Source of the DNA: Fimenecus sp045613685 | Lineage (GTDB): Bacteria; Bacillota; Clostridia; Oscillospirales; Acutalibacteraceae | Assembly (NCBI GenBank): GCA_045613685.1 | Contig: JAZLBL010000047.1 | Location: 1-17,521, forward strand | Length of the DNA: 17,521 bases | Reading direction: 5' to 3' | Shown here: positions 6,753-15,357 of the stretch, in pieces | How the letters are laid out: each line of letters starts with the position of its first letter | Numbering within the stretch: position 1 is the stretch's first letter | Translations under genes and position numbers: made by a program | The notes under the pieces: generated by a model | What the model saw: only the letters and a program-made list of their open reading frames with translations | Databases searched by the model: none | Told to the model about the DNA's origin: nothing

Positions 6753-8189
6753 TTAATAAGCCTTGCCCCAATAGAGCATCTTGTCGGCTGGTTTGCCACA
6801 GCAAACGCAAGTTTCACCAATTTTTTCTTGAACAAATGGAATACAACGAGATGTAACACCTGCTTGTTCTTTAAGAGCATCTTCACACTCTCTGTCGCCA
6901 CACCACATAGCTTTGATAAAGCCTGGTTTGTTTTCTGCAGTTTCAATCATTTCGTCCATATTCTTTGCAACATAAGTCATATTGCTTCTGCGTTCAAGTG
7001 CAGCATTGTAAAGGCCATCGTGAACTAACTGAATAAGCTCAGGAATCTTTGTTTCGAGTTCATCAAGAGATACAAAATATTTTTCTCTTGTATCACGACG
7101 AACGATAACGCACTGATTATTTTCAATGTCGCGTGGGCCTAATTCAAGACGAAGTGGAACACCCTTCATTTCATATTCTGCATATTTCCAACCTGGTGAG
7201 TTGTCGCTCAAATCAATCTTTGCACGGCAAATCTTCTTAAGGTTTTCATAAACCTCAGTTGCCTTTTCTTTAACGCCTGGCTTGTGAGATGCAACAGGAA
7301 TAACAACAATCTGAATTGGTGCAATTTTTGGTGGAAGAACAAGTCCGTTATCGTCACCGTGAGTCATAATGAGAGCACCGATAAGACGAGTTGTGCAACC
7401 CCATGATGTCTGGAATGGGTGCTTTAATTTATTGTCTTTATCTTGGAACTGAATGCCGAAAGCATGAGCAAATCCGTCACCAAAATAGTGGCTTGTTGCA
7501 GACTGCAATGCTTTACCATCATGCATAAGAGCTTCGATTGTGTATGTATCTTCTGCACCTGCAAATCTTTCTTTTGCAGTTTTAACACCCTTAACAACAG
7601 GCATTGCAAGATAGTTTTCACAGAAGTCTGCATAGACATTAAGCATTCTGATTGTTTCTTCTTGTGCCTCTTCTGCTGTTGCGTGAATTGTGTGGCCTTC
7701 TTGCCACAAGAATTCTCTTGTTCTAAGGAAAGGTCTTGTAGTCTTTTCCCAACGAACAACTGAAACCCATTGGTTATAGAGTTTTGGCAAGTCGCGATAT
7801 GACTGGATTATATTTGCATAGTGTTCACAGAAAAGTGTTTCAGAAGTAGGTCGAACACAAAGACGCTCTTCAAGTTTTTCACTACCACCATGAGTTACCC
7901 AAGCAACTTCAGGTGCAAAGCCTTCAACGTGGTCCTTTTCTTTATTGAGAAGGCTTTCAGGAATAAACATCGGCATACAAACATTTTCGTGCCCTGTTTC
8001 TTTGAACATTCCGTCAAGAGTTTTCTGAATATTCTCCCAAATTGCATAGCCATAAGGTCGAATAACCATACAACCTTTAACGCTTGTGTATTCAACCAAT
8101 TCTGCTTTTTTAACAACGTCGGTATACCATTTGGCAAAATCCACGTCCATTGAAGTTATTTCTTCAACCATCTTTTTTTGTTCAGCCAT
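6753..8189 (-). CDS. proS: Prolyl-tRNA synthetase, archaeal/eukaryal type
   Basis: This 478-residue class II aminoacyl-tRNA synthetase charges tRNA-Pro with proline using ATP. Visible landmarks are the CVRPTSE segment (111-117), class II motif 2 at 146-167 (RWEKTTRPFL then REFLWQEGH), a motif 3 region GCTTRLIGALIMTHGDDNGL, and an HxxxP-type anticodon-binding domain. It has the C-terminal zinc-binding extension (CGDRECED then CVCCGKPADK) ending in the conserved aromatic Tyr. There is no room for the roughly 180-residue editing insertion of bacterial-type ProS, and the length and terminal Tyr fit the archaeal/eukaryal class found in some Clostridia. The ATG follows AAGGAAGAAG. It lies downstream of acpP across a possible partial terminator. 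Misacylated Ala-tRNA-Pro would need a separate editing protein, not seen here. Confidence 0.96.
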   Translation of the reverse strand: MAEQKKMVEEITSMDVDFAKWYTDVVKKAELVEYTSVKGCMVIRPYGYAIWENIQKTLDGMFKETGHENVCMPMFIPESLLNKEKDHVEGFAPEVAWVTHGGSEKLEERLCVRPTSETLFCEHYANIIQSYRDLPKLYNQWVSVVRWEKTTRPFLRTREFLWQEGHTIHATAEEAQEETIRMLNVYADFCENYLAMPVVKGVKTAKERFAGAEDTYTIEALMHDGKALQSATSHYFGDGFAHAFGIQFQDKDNKLKHPFQTSWGCTTRLIGALIMTHGDDNGLVLPPKIAPIQIVVIPVASHKPGVKEKATEVYENLKKICRAKIDLSDNSPGWKYAEYEMKGVPLRLELGPRDIENNQCVIVRRDTREKYFVSLDELETKIPELIQLVHDGLYNAALERRSNMTYVAKNMDEMIETAENKPGFIKAMWCGDRECEDALKEQAGVTSRCIPFVQEKIGETCVCCGKPADKMLYWGKAY

Positions 8190-8220
8190 TTTTCTTCTTC
8201 CTTATCTAAAAATAAAAGAT

Positions 8221-8246
8221 ACAGGAGCATTTTAAAGTGCTCCTGT
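8221..8246 (-). terminator. Hairpin between acpP and proS
   Basis: ACAGGAGCA (8221-8229) pairs with TGCTCCTGT (8238-8246); the 8-base centre is almost self-complementary. On the minus strand it begins 17 bases after the acpP stop and is followed by ATCTTTTATTTTT, an interrupted U tract. It may end most acpP transcripts while letting some read into proS. Confidence 0.65.
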
Positions 8247-8262
8247 TAAAATAAATCAAAAA

Positions 8263-8487
8263 TTAGTTTTCTTCAACGTATTTAACAATATCGGAAACAG
8301 TTTTAATATTTTCAAGAGCCTCGTCAGAAATTTCCATATTGAATTCATCTTCAAATGTCATAACAAGGTCAGCTAAATCAATGCTGTCTGCACCAAGGTC
8401 TTCGAGAAGAACAGAGTCCATTGTAACTTGGTCTTCGTCTAATTCGAGTTGGTCACAAATAATTTCGCGAATTTTTTCAAACATCAT
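8263..8487 (-). CDS. acpP: Acyl carrier protein
   Basis: This 74-residue acidic helical protein carries growing acyl chains in fatty acid synthesis on a 4'-phosphopantetheine arm. The arm attaches to Ser35 in the conserved motif LGADSIDLADLV (usual form DSLD), followed by the typical FEDEFNMEISDEALENIKTV segment of helices II-III. The length matches the family. Two adjacent ATGs (8487, 8484) both lie within range of a strong GGAGGTG site. The gene has its own candidate promoter in the 63-base gap after the hexomutase gene. No other fatty-acid synthesis gene lies in the window, so it is either the housekeeping ACP placed apart from the fab cluster or a second ACP. The acyltransferases to the left could in principle use acyl-ACP, but they are transcribed convergently. 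Confidence 0.93.
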   Translation of the reverse strand: MMFEKIREIICDQLELDEDQVTMDSVLLEDLGADSIDLADLVMTFEDEFNMEISDEALENIKTVSDIVKYVEEN

Positions 8488-8516
8488 ATAACACCTCCAT
8501 TTGTTTTATACCAATA

Positions 8517-8545
8517 ATAGTAAAATTTTTTAGTGCTTTTGTCAA
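8517..8545 (-). promoter_or_regulatory. Candidate promoter for acpP
   Basis: On the minus strand, a perfect TTGACA (8540-8545) is followed after 17 bases by TACTAT (8517-8522; the key T1, A2 and T6 are kept). TATTAT three bases further is an alternative -10. It lies in the gap between the hexomutase stop and the acpP ribosome site, which would let acpP be expressed apart from the upstream cluster. Confidence 0.55.
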
Positions 8546-8550
8546 CACCT

Positions 8551-10074
8551 TTATTGCAATTTTATGAAATCTTTAAGCGATGTAAAGTCAATATCCTTTA
8601 CATCTTTTACGATTTCATAAAAAGTTTTACAAATTTCTACACAACCACCCACAGAATCGCTCTCTGTATTGAACGGCATAACTGGGTCGTGCACTGAAAG
8701 ACGGAGCAAAAACCATCCGTTTCTCTTTTTGTCTTTAAACGAAACTCTGACACCTTCATAATTATCAGATGCGAGAATCATATCACTATTTTCTTCGGCA
8801 ATCTTCTTTATTTTTTCAATAAGCTCTTCGCCGATTGGTCTGAAGTCTTCTGCTGTTATATTAAATCGCATTTCTTTTTCTTCTATTGGCTTTTTAAGGT
8901 CTGCAATGCAATCACCAATATATTTAAATTCTTTTCTAAGATTTGCTGCTTTGATTATTATTTTTGTAATGAGATAAGCACCGTCATCAAGATAATAGTT
9001 TTCTTTGAACGCTGCATGCCCTGATGTTTCGATAGCAAGGGGCACATTTTCGCCTAATTCTGTTCTGCGAATAGCTTCGTCAATAACATTCTTATATCCA
9101 CGCTTGAAACGGATATGCTTGCCACCTAAATTATCTTCAATAAACTCACGAAGTCCATCACTTGTAACGGAATCTGTTACCACTGTGCCACCCTTATTAT
9201 TTTCAAGAGCAATAACTGACGCAAGTGCTACGATTGAATTTCTATTGATTTCGTTGCCGTGAGAATCAACACAAGATGCACGGTCAACGTCTGTATCAAA
9301 AATCACACCCAAATCGCAATGGTTTTCTACAGTTGCTTTTCTGATAAATTCCATAGCAACTTTATTTTCAGGGTTTGGAATATGATTTGGGAACATTCCG
9401 TCTGGCTCTAAAAACTGACTTGCAGACACGTCTGCGCCAAGCGGTGCTAAAACCTGTGTTGCATAAAATCCACCAACACCATTACCAGCATCAACTGCGA
9501 TTTTGAACTCTTTTAAAGGATAATCATAGTCTTTTGCGCCAACTTCTTCTTTTATCATATCGCGAAGCATTGTAGAATATTCCGAAATATAGTCAACATC
9601 TATAATGCTTCCGTTTTTGTTTAATTCTCTCTGCTTTTCATCTTCTGCATTTTTGAGAATGCTTTTAAGCTCGTCGCCTGAAAGACCACCATCACGAGTA
9701 AAGAATTTAAGTCCGTTTCTGTCAAAAGGATGATGACTCGCGGTAATCTGAATAGCACCATCACATTTTTTTGTAACAGTTGTCATAAACATTGCAGGAG
9801 TTGAACAATATGAACAGTTGAGCACATTGACGCCCATTTTAATAAGAATATCAATAACTGCTGTTTTGATTCTGTCGGCAGAAATTCTTGAATCATGACC
9901 AACTGAAACTAAAAGTTCATCTGGGTTTTTATTCTTCTTTTCACAAAGAAAATCAATGAATGATGCACTGATTTCTCTGACAACTTCATCAGTCAACTGA
10001 ATTTCGGGATATTGCTCTGTTGCAACTGCAACACCACGAACATCAGTACCACTTTTTAAATGCATAAGTTTCAT
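8551..10074 (-). CDS. Alpha-D-phosphohexomutase (phosphoglucomutase/phosphomannomutase family)
   Basis: This 507-residue enzyme would move phosphate between C1 and C6 of a hexose phosphate. Family landmarks are present in order: the phosphoserine loop TASHHPFDRNGLKF with Ser113, the metal loop DTDVDR (Asp260, 262, 264) in place of the commoner DGDADR, the sugar-binding loop ETSGH (349-353), and a C-terminal phosphate-binding region reading FLLRLSVHDPVMPFN rather than the standard RPSGTEP. From memory, that last variant resembles a group that includes plant plastid homologues; this should be checked. Substrate (glucose, mannose or glucosamine phosphate) cannot be set from sequence. The ATG overlaps the stop of the upstream PLP-enzyme gene by 4 bases (ATGA), so translation is probably coupled. 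Galactokinase upstream in the same cluster suggests a sugar-1-phosphate context. Confidence 0.88.
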   Translation of the reverse strand: MKLMHLKSGTDVRGVAVATEQYPEIQLTDEVVREISASFIDFLCEKKNKNPDELLVSVGHDSRISADRIKTAVIDILIKMGVNVLNCSYCSTPAMFMTTVTKKCDGAIQITASHHPFDRNGLKFFTRDGGLSGDELKSILKNAEDEKQRELNKNGSIIDVDYISEYSTMLRDMIKEEVGAKDYDYPLKEFKIAVDAGNGVGGFYATQVLAPLGADVSASQFLEPDGMFPNHIPNPENKVAMEFIRKATVENHCDLGVIFDTDVDRASCVDSHGNEINRNSIVALASVIALENNKGGTVVTDSVTSDGLREFIEDNLGGKHIRFKRGYKNVIDEAIRRTELGENVPLAIETSGHAAFKENYYLDDGAYLITKIIIKAANLRKEFKYIGDCIADLKKPIEEKEMRFNITAEDFRPIGEELIEKIKKIAEENSDMILASDNYEGVRVSFKDKKRNGWFLLRLSVHDPVMPFNTESDSVGGCVEICKTFYEIVKDVKDIDFTSLKDFIKLQ

Positions 10075-11342
10075 TTAATCAATCCTCTTTTAAGCATTTC
10101 TTCTGCTGCGAGCATAACGCCAAGTTTACCACTATGAAAATTGAGTCCACCTTGCATCCAAACTGCAAATGGCTCACGAAGTGGAGCATCGGCAGAAAGT
10201 TCTATTGATGAGCCCGATGTGAATGCACCCGCAGACATAATAACCTGATTATCATAACCCGGCATATCCCAAGGCTCAGGTGTTACATAAGAGTCAACAG
10301 GAGCACCCTTTTGTAGTCCCTGACAGAAAGCAATAAGGTTTTCAGGATTCTGGAGACAGATTGCCTGAATAATATCGTGACGAGTTTCGTTCACTTCAGG
10401 TGTAACTTTAAATCCTAATTCTGTGAAAAGAGATGCTGCAAAAACTGCAGTTTTAAGTGCTTCACCAACAACATGTGGAGCATTGAAAAGTCCCATAAAC
10501 ACGCTTCTGTTTTGCCCGAGAGTAGCACCTACTTCTGTGCCAAGTCCTGGAGTTGTGAGTCTGTATCCGCAAAGCTCAACCAAATCCTTACGACCTGCAA
10601 TATATCCACCGCAAGCAGCAATTCCACCACCCGCATTTTTAATGAGTGAGCCCGCAATTAAATCTGCTCCAACTTGTGTGGGTTCAAGTTTTTCTGTAAA
10701 TTCACCATAGCAGTTATCAACCATAACGATTGCTCTTTTATTAACTCTATGTACAATTTCGCAAACCTTCTGGATTTCTGCTATTGAAATTGTGTGACGA
10801 AGAGAATAACCACGAGAGCGTTGAATATAAACCATTCTCACAGCTTTATCTTTTGCACATTCTTCAACTGCACCATAATCAATTTCGTCATTTTCAGTTA
10901 AGTCAACTTGTTGATAGTGCACACCGAAATCTGCTAATGTGCCATCGCCCATATTTTTGCCACCTAAGCCGATTGTTGAGTGAAGTGTGTCATAAGGTGT
11001 GCCTGTTACACAGAGCATCACATCATTTGGACGAAGAATACCATAAAGGCATACTGCGAGAGTATGTGTGCCACTTGCCAAAGCACCTGCACGGATTATT
11101 GCACTTTCTGCACCAAAAATATCTGCTGTAAGCTCGTCAAGTTTCTCTCTACCCTTATCGCCATAGCCATAACCAGTTGAAGTGTTGAAATCTGTTTCAT
11201 CAACACGATTACGGATAAAAGCAGAAAGCACCTTTTGTTGATTATATTCAGTTAGTTGGTCGATACCCTCATAAATAGGCTTTGCTTTTTCGAGAGCAAC
11301 CTTTGATAATTCTTCAATTCTGTTACTGATTTCAAAAAACAT
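10071..11342 (-). CDS. PLP-dependent YnbB-like (methionine gamma-lyase family) protein
   Basis: This 423-residue fold-type I PLP enzyme belongs to the family annotated as 'methionine gamma-lyase family' or 'aluminium resistance protein' (Bacillus YnbB). Supporting features are the N-terminal STGYGYGDKGREKLDEL motif, the glycine-rich cofactor region ALASGTHT (88-95), Asp209 in VDNCYGEF, and the Schiff-base lysine Lys235 in GSLIKNAGGG. The conserved TPEPWDMPGYDNQVIMSAG-like segment also fits. The length is normal. The true substrate of the family is not well settled; C-S lyase or cystathionine-lyase-like activity is inferred from its relationship to Cys/Met metabolism enzymes. An AAAGGA site precedes the ATG. 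It lies 12 bases after the GNAT gene and overlaps the hexomutase gene by 4 bases. Confidence 0.88.
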   Translation of the reverse strand: MFFEISNRIEELSKVALEKAKPIYEGIDQLTEYNQQKVLSAFIRNRVDETDFNTSTGYGYGDKGREKLDELTADIFGAESAIIRAGALASGTHTLAVCLYGILRPNDVMLCVTGTPYDTLHSTIGLGGKNMGDGTLADFGVHYQQVDLTENDEIDYGAVEECAKDKAVRMVYIQRSRGYSLRHTISIAEIQKVCEIVHRVNKRAIVMVDNCYGEFTEKLEPTQVGADLIAGSLIKNAGGGIAACGGYIAGRKDLVELCGYRLTTPGLGTEVGATLGQNRSVFMGLFNAPHVVGEALKTAVFAASLFTELGFKVTPEVNETRHDIIQAICLQNPENLIAFCQGLQKGAPVDSYVTPEPWDMPGYDNQVIMSAGAFTSGSSIELSADAPLREPFAVWMQGGLNFHSGKLGVMLAAEEMLKRGLIK

Positions 11343-11354
11343 TTTGATTTTCCT

Positions 11355-12047
11355 TTATATTTTATATTCGTATATTTCTCTTGCTATTTTAAAGCCGATT
11401 TTTTCATAGAATTTCACATTGTAATCACGCGAAACTAAATACACATCTTTTCTCGGAGAAAGGTTTAGTAATTTTTCGACTATCGCCTTTCCGTAGCCTT
11501 GTCCACGATATTTTTCTTTAGTGAAAACATCTGTTATAAGTGCCAAATCTTTGTTAAATGAGATAAATCCACCACTTATTGTTTGAAATGTTTTCTCAAT
11601 TACTGCACCTTCGCAACAACCTTTGAGATTCAAAAACTGTTTAAGCATTGTTTGGTCGGGTGTGAGCTTGACATTCAACTTTTCAATTTTATTGTAATGA
11701 GTATATTTTATACCCTTTTCACCTTTAATTTCATCTAACGAAATACACATTAGATATTTTTTATCTATTTGGTTATAAGGCAAATTATCTGTTGAAAAAA
11801 TTGAGCCATTTAACACAAAAGAAAGCTCTTCAAAATCTGCATTTTCACTTACGAATGCCACACATCTGTCGTTATCGCCTGAAACTATTGCAGTAATTTT
11901 CTTTTCATCATTAAACTGAGCCCATAAAACGCCATCATTCAGCTCACAGTCCATAAAAAATCCTGTTTGCGAGAGAAAAAGCGCTGTGTTGTCTTTTCCC
12001 AAATAGTCAAAAATTAACTTATCAAGAAAATTTATTGATTTAACCAT
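11355..12047 (-). CDS. GNAT-family N-acetyltransferase
   Basis: The product is 230 residues with a GNAT fold in the C-terminal 90. Strand LALITDVFTKEKYRGQGYGKAIVEKL contains the acetyl-CoA pyrophosphate-binding motif RGQGYG (181-186), and the last segment ends YNVKFYEKIGFK, the usual motif B Tyr followed by GF. The N-terminal 140 residues lack strong motifs and may be a degenerate second GNAT-like half that shapes substrate choice. Acceptor unknown. The ATG has AAAGGA 8 bases upstream and overlaps the end of the M42 peptidase gene by 8 bases, so it is probably translationally coupled. Its place between peptidases and a PLP enzyme could mean a free amino acid or small peptide acceptor (inference). 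Confidence 0.85.
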   Translation of the reverse strand: MVKSINFLDKLIFDYLGKDNTALFLSQTGFFMDCELNDGVLWAQFNDEKKITAIVSGDNDRCVAFVSENADFEELSFVLNGSIFSTDNLPYNQIDKKYLMCISLDEIKGEKGIKYTHYNKIEKLNVKLTPDQTMLKQFLNLKGCCEGAVIEKTFQTISGGFISFNKDLALITDVFTKEKYRGQGYGKAIVEKLLNLSPRKDVYLVSRDYNVKFYEKIGFKIAREIYEYKI

Positions 12048-13056
12048 TTGCCAAGTCCTTTAAAAGTTCTTTTGAGAGTCTTTCAACGCTTTCAATGTCC
12101 TTTAAATTGCATACAGATGAGCCTGAATGAATGTATCTGCAAGGCAAAGAAACTGCAATGGTCTTTATTCCACCTGCTGACTTATGAATTGCACCTGCGT
12201 CATTTCCACCTGCTACAACAGTCTTTGTCTGACAAGGGATATTGTTCTTTTCTGCGATTTTAAAAGCTCGTTTATATAACTCTCTGTCATAGAGTGTAGC
12301 TCTGTCCATAAATGATACTACTGCTCCACCACCAGTTTTACAAACTTTTTTATGGTCAGGTGTGTCAGGAATGTCAGAAGCAGTTGTAGTTTCGATTACA
12401 ATAGCATAATCAGGGTTTACTGTGTATGCACTTACAGTTGCACCACGAGTGCCGATTTCTTCTTGAACTGTAAAAACACAAGTGTAGTCAATTTTTAACT
12501 TTTCTTGTAAAAGTTCTAACATAACTGCGCAACCAACTCGGTCATCAAGTGCTTTTGATTTAAGCATTTGTTCTCCAAATTGAATAAATTCTGATTTGAA
12601 ATATCCAAAATCACCAAGAGAAATATGCTTTTCTGCTTCTTGCTTGTTTTCAAAGCCAAAGTCAACTGAAATATCAGTAATGCTTGGTATTTTTTTGCTC
12701 TCGTCAGCACTGCATTGATGAATTGCTTTGCCACCCGCAACACCAACGCAACCGTTTATAGTTAATTTTTTACCAAAGAGTGCAGAGTCATCAATTCCAC
12801 CCACATTTGATACATAAACATATCCATCATCACTGATATAAGTTACAATAAAACCAACTTCGTCCATATGAGCAAAGAGTGCGACCTTGTTTTTAGGTGT
12901 TATTTCACCTTTTTTATCTACAATAAGGTTGCCGAGAGCATCAACTGAATATGTGCAATCTTGGGGAAGCTTTGAGATTATAAATTCTCTCACACTTTTT
13001 TCATCACCTGATGTGCCGTTTAAGATACAAAGTTCATTTAATAAATCCATATTCAT
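12040..13056 (-). CDS. M42-family metallo-aminopeptidase (copy 2 in the operon)
   Basis: This 338-residue putative cytosolic, dinuclear-metal aminopeptidase is of the FrvX/TET type. Expected metal and catalytic residues are His63 and Asp65 (AHMDEVGF), Asp171 (KALDDRVG), Glu199/Glu200 (QEEIGTRGA) and His310 (YIHS). At the position where many members and the neighbouring copy have Asp, this one has Glu222 (IVIETTTASD). An apical insertion typical of M42 fills residues 80-160. The start is set at ATG 13056, which has AAAGGG 10 bases upstream; a GTG at 13065, overlapping the previous stop as GTGA, is possible but lies only about 1 base from that ribosome site. M42 enzymes often form large tetrahedral complexes, and two different subunits could co-assemble (inference). 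Confidence 0.9.
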   Translation of the reverse strand: MNMDLLNELCILNGTSGDEKSVREFIISKLPQDCTYSVDALGNLIVDKKGEITPKNKVALFAHMDEVGFIVTYISDDGYVYVSNVGGIDDSALFGKKLTINGCVGVAGGKAIHQCSADESKKIPSITDISVDFGFENKQEAEKHISLGDFGYFKSEFIQFGEQMLKSKALDDRVGCAVMLELLQEKLKIDYTCVFTVQEEIGTRGATVSAYTVNPDYAIVIETTTASDIPDTPDHKKVCKTGGGAVVSFMDRATLYDRELYKRAFKIAEKNNIPCQTKTVVAGGNDAGAIHKSAGGIKTIAVSLPCRYIHSGSSVCNLKDIESVERLSKELLKDLANG

Positions 13057-13061
13057 GTTGC

Positions 13062-14054
13062 TCACACCCTTTCAAGAAAACGCGCAATAAGCTTTGCGCA
13101 GTTTTCAACATCACGAATATCCACCGCTTCAACCGGTGTGTGCATATATTTCTGTGGCAGAGAAACCAAAGCAGATGAAATTCCACCCTTTGAGATTGTG
13201 ATATGGTCGGCATTTGTGCCAGTTTTGCCATTCATAATTTCTTTTTGATATGGAATATCATTTTCTTCTGCTATTTTTATGAGCAAATCTGAATATTCGC
13301 GATTAAGAATTGGTGAATACCCTATCATTGGTCCACCATTCATTTTGCCACATTCTTTTGGATTTGAATCAGGTGTATGAGCAAAACTCACATCTACTGA
13401 AAGCGATATATCTGCATCACTATTAAACGATGCACAGGTAGCACCTGTACCACCTGTTTCTTCTTGAGCAGAGCAAACAAGTGTGATTTTATTTTCTGTA
13501 TTTGTATATTCAAGCGCTTTTAAAAGCACAGCAATTCCACCGCGGTCATCAATATATGGTGATGAAACTACATTCTCATTAAGAATTGAAAAACTGTTTC
13601 TGAAAGATGCTCTATCACCGATTGAAACTAACTTTTCTGCTTTTTCTTTGCTCATTCCAATATCAACAACACAAGTACCATCTTTTGAAACTCGGCTTTC
13701 ACCATCTGAAAGATGTGGGGGCACTGTGCAAACAACTCCGAAAATGTCTTCTGTGCCGTGAATTGTTAATTCTGCACCCTCGACTGTGCGCATATCAACA
13801 CCACCAACCTTTGTTACACGAAGAAAACCGTCGTCGGTAATTCCTGTTACAACAAAGCCGATTGTATCAAGGTGAGCATCAAGTAAAACATGCTTGCCTT
13901 TGCCGTCTTTTTCAATAATTATGTTACCTACCTTATCGCAAGAAACCTTGCCATATGGTGAAAAAAGCCCCTTGAATGTTTCAAAGGAGCAATTCTCATC
14001 CCCCGCAACGCCTGCGAGGGATGTTAATTTTTCTAAAAGTTCAATAGTTGTCAT
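13062..14054 (-). CDS. M42-family metallo-aminopeptidase (copy 1 in the operon)
   Basis: A 330-residue paralogue of the next gene. All expected residues are visible: His61 and Asp63 (DAHLDTIGF), Asp169 in YIDDRGG, Glu198/Glu199 (AQEETGGTGA), Asp221 (LSVDVSFAH) and His305 (KYMHTP). M42 enzymes remove N-terminal residues from short peptides in the cytosol. The two copies differ around the presumed specificity region: GGNDAGAIHKSAGG in copy 2 versus GKTGTNADHITISKGG here. AAGG lies at ribosome distance from the ATG; galK ends 22 bases before. Together they suggest an intracellular peptide-degrading pair with split specificity. Confidence 0.92.
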   Translation of the reverse strand: MTTIELLEKLTSLAGVAGDENCSFETFKGLFSPYGKVSCDKVGNIIIEKDGKGKHVLLDAHLDTIGFVVTGITDDGFLRVTKVGGVDMRTVEGAELTIHGTEDIFGVVCTVPPHLSDGESRVSKDGTCVVDIGMSKEKAEKLVSIGDRASFRNSFSILNENVVSSPYIDDRGGIAVLLKALEYTNTENKITLVCSAQEETGGTGATCASFNSDADISLSVDVSFAHTPDSNPKECGKMNGGPMIGYSPILNREYSDLLIKIAEENDIPYQKEIMNGKTGTNADHITISKGGISSALVSLPQKYMHTPVEAVDIRDVENCAKLIARFLERV

Positions 14055-14076
14055 TTAAATCAACCTTAATTTTTAT

Positions 14077-15357
14077 TTATATCTCGACTCCGCCAACAGG
14101 TCTGATAATTAATACGTAGCAAGAATCTTCGCCAAAAATACTTTCCATTGCATTCTTGTAATCTGCAAGGATTTCATTTGGAACAAATGCCTGAATTGTA
14201 CCTGCAAATCCACCACCATGAACACGCCATGCGCCCTTGCCCTTGAGAATGCTTTCACTTACTGCAAGAGCTAATGAAACTGGTTGTTCCTGTGGCTTTT
14301 TAACAGAAAATACATTTTGATTATACTTATATGATGAGTCGCCACTTTCAAGTATGTATGATTTGAATTCTTCAAAATCACCCTTTTTAAGAGCGTCAAC
14401 TTCTTTTAATACTCTATCGTTATCTGCGAAGAAGTGCATTGCACGGATAACTGCTCTGTCACCAACTTTTTCGCGAATTGCTGGGATATTCTTTTTGAAT
14501 TCGTCTTCATCCACTTCACGAAGAACTTTCTTGCCAAAACAACCTGCAACTGCTTCCATTTCGCTACGGATTGCTGCATAGTCATCTGTCAAATCTGAGT
14601 GGCTACCCTTCGTGTCAACAATACAGAGTGAATGACCTGATGCTGCAAAATCAAATTTAACTTCGTTTACGATTGGCTCTGCTGGGTTATTAAAGTCGAT
14701 TGTAACAAATCCACCAACTGAGCAAGCCATCTGGTCCATAAGTCCGCATGGTTTATCGAAATAAACATTTTCTGCATATTGAGCAATCTTTGCGATTGTG
14801 ATTGCATCAACTTGTCCGTCATTATAAAGATAATTAAGCATTGTACCAACAAGCACTTCATAAGCCGCTGATGATGAAAGTCCTGAGCCTGAAAGTACGC
14901 TTGACATTGTCACTGCGTCAAAACCACCGATTTTGTAGCCATATTTCAAGAATCCTGCGCACATACCACGAACAAGTGCTGGTGAATGACCTTTTTCGTC
15001 TTCTTTGATTTCAAGGTCTGTGATATCACAAACGTCCATGCTATATCCACGAGATTTTACACGAACAATGTTTTCATCATTTTTAGATGCGATTGCAATA
15101 GCGTCAAGGTTAATGCCTGCTGCCAAAACTCTGCCATGGTTGTGGTCTGTGTGGTTACCACCAACTTCTGTACGACCTGGTGCTGAGAACATTCTTGCAT
15201 CTCTGTCTTCACTGAAAATTTCAGCAAAGTCGTTTGCAAGGCTTACATATCTTTCGTGCTGAGCCTTAACCGCTTCATCTGTAACATAAACGCGCTTAAA
15301 TCTTTCGTCATAAGCACCATTTAAAATATCATTTTTCAAAACATTAATTGTTGCCAT
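14077..15357 (-). CDS. galK: Galactokinase (GHMP kinase family)
   Basis: This 426-residue enzyme would phosphorylate galactose at C1 with ATP, the first step of the Leloir pathway. The galactokinase signature PGRTEVGGNHTD occupies 60-71, the GHMP ATP-binding loop is LSGSGLSSSAA (155-165), the catalytic-Asp segment is CGLMDQMACSVGG (204-216), and the third GHMP motif reads WRVHGGGFAGTIQAF near the C-terminus. The length is close to the family norm. Its ATG lies inside the 3' end of the membrane-protein gene (14-base overlap), with AAGGAG 9 bases upstream. No galT, galE or galactose transporter is in the window; the hexomutase further down the cluster could take glucose-1-phosphate onward. The VGGNHTDHNHG form is as in classical GalK, but other GHMP sugar kinases with related substrates remain possible. 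Confidence 0.94.
   Translation of the reverse strand: MATINVLKNDILNGAYDERFKRVYVTDEAVKAQHERYVSLANDFAEIFSEDRDARMFSAPGRTEVGGNHTDHNHGRVLAAGINLDAIAIASKNDENIVRVKSRGYSMDVCDITDLEIKEDEKGHSPALVRGMCAGFLKYGYKIGGFDAVTMSSVLSGSGLSSSAAYEVLVGTMLNYLYNDGQVDAITIAKIAQYAENVYFDKPCGLMDQMACSVGGFVTIDFNNPAEPIVNEVKFDFAASGHSLCIVDTKGSHSDLTDDYAAIRSEMEAVAGCFGKKVLREVDEDEFKKNIPAIREKVGDRAVIRAMHFFADNDRVLKEVDALKKGDFEEFKSYILESGDSSYKYNQNVFSVKKPQEQPVSLALAVSESILKGKGAWRVHGGGFAGTIQAFVPNEILADYKNAMESIFGEDSCYVLIIRPVGGVEI

Noticed and set aside
7443..7763. Open frame of 106 codons on the plus strand, antisense to proS
   Set aside because: It lies wholly inside proS, which has full motif support, lacks a ribosome site, and its Cys/Phe-rich product is typical of an antisense frame.
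10784..11131. Open frame of 115 codons on the plus strand, antisense to the YnbB-like gene
   Set aside because: His/Leu-rich low-complexity product with no motif; the opposite strand encodes a well-supported PLP enzyme.
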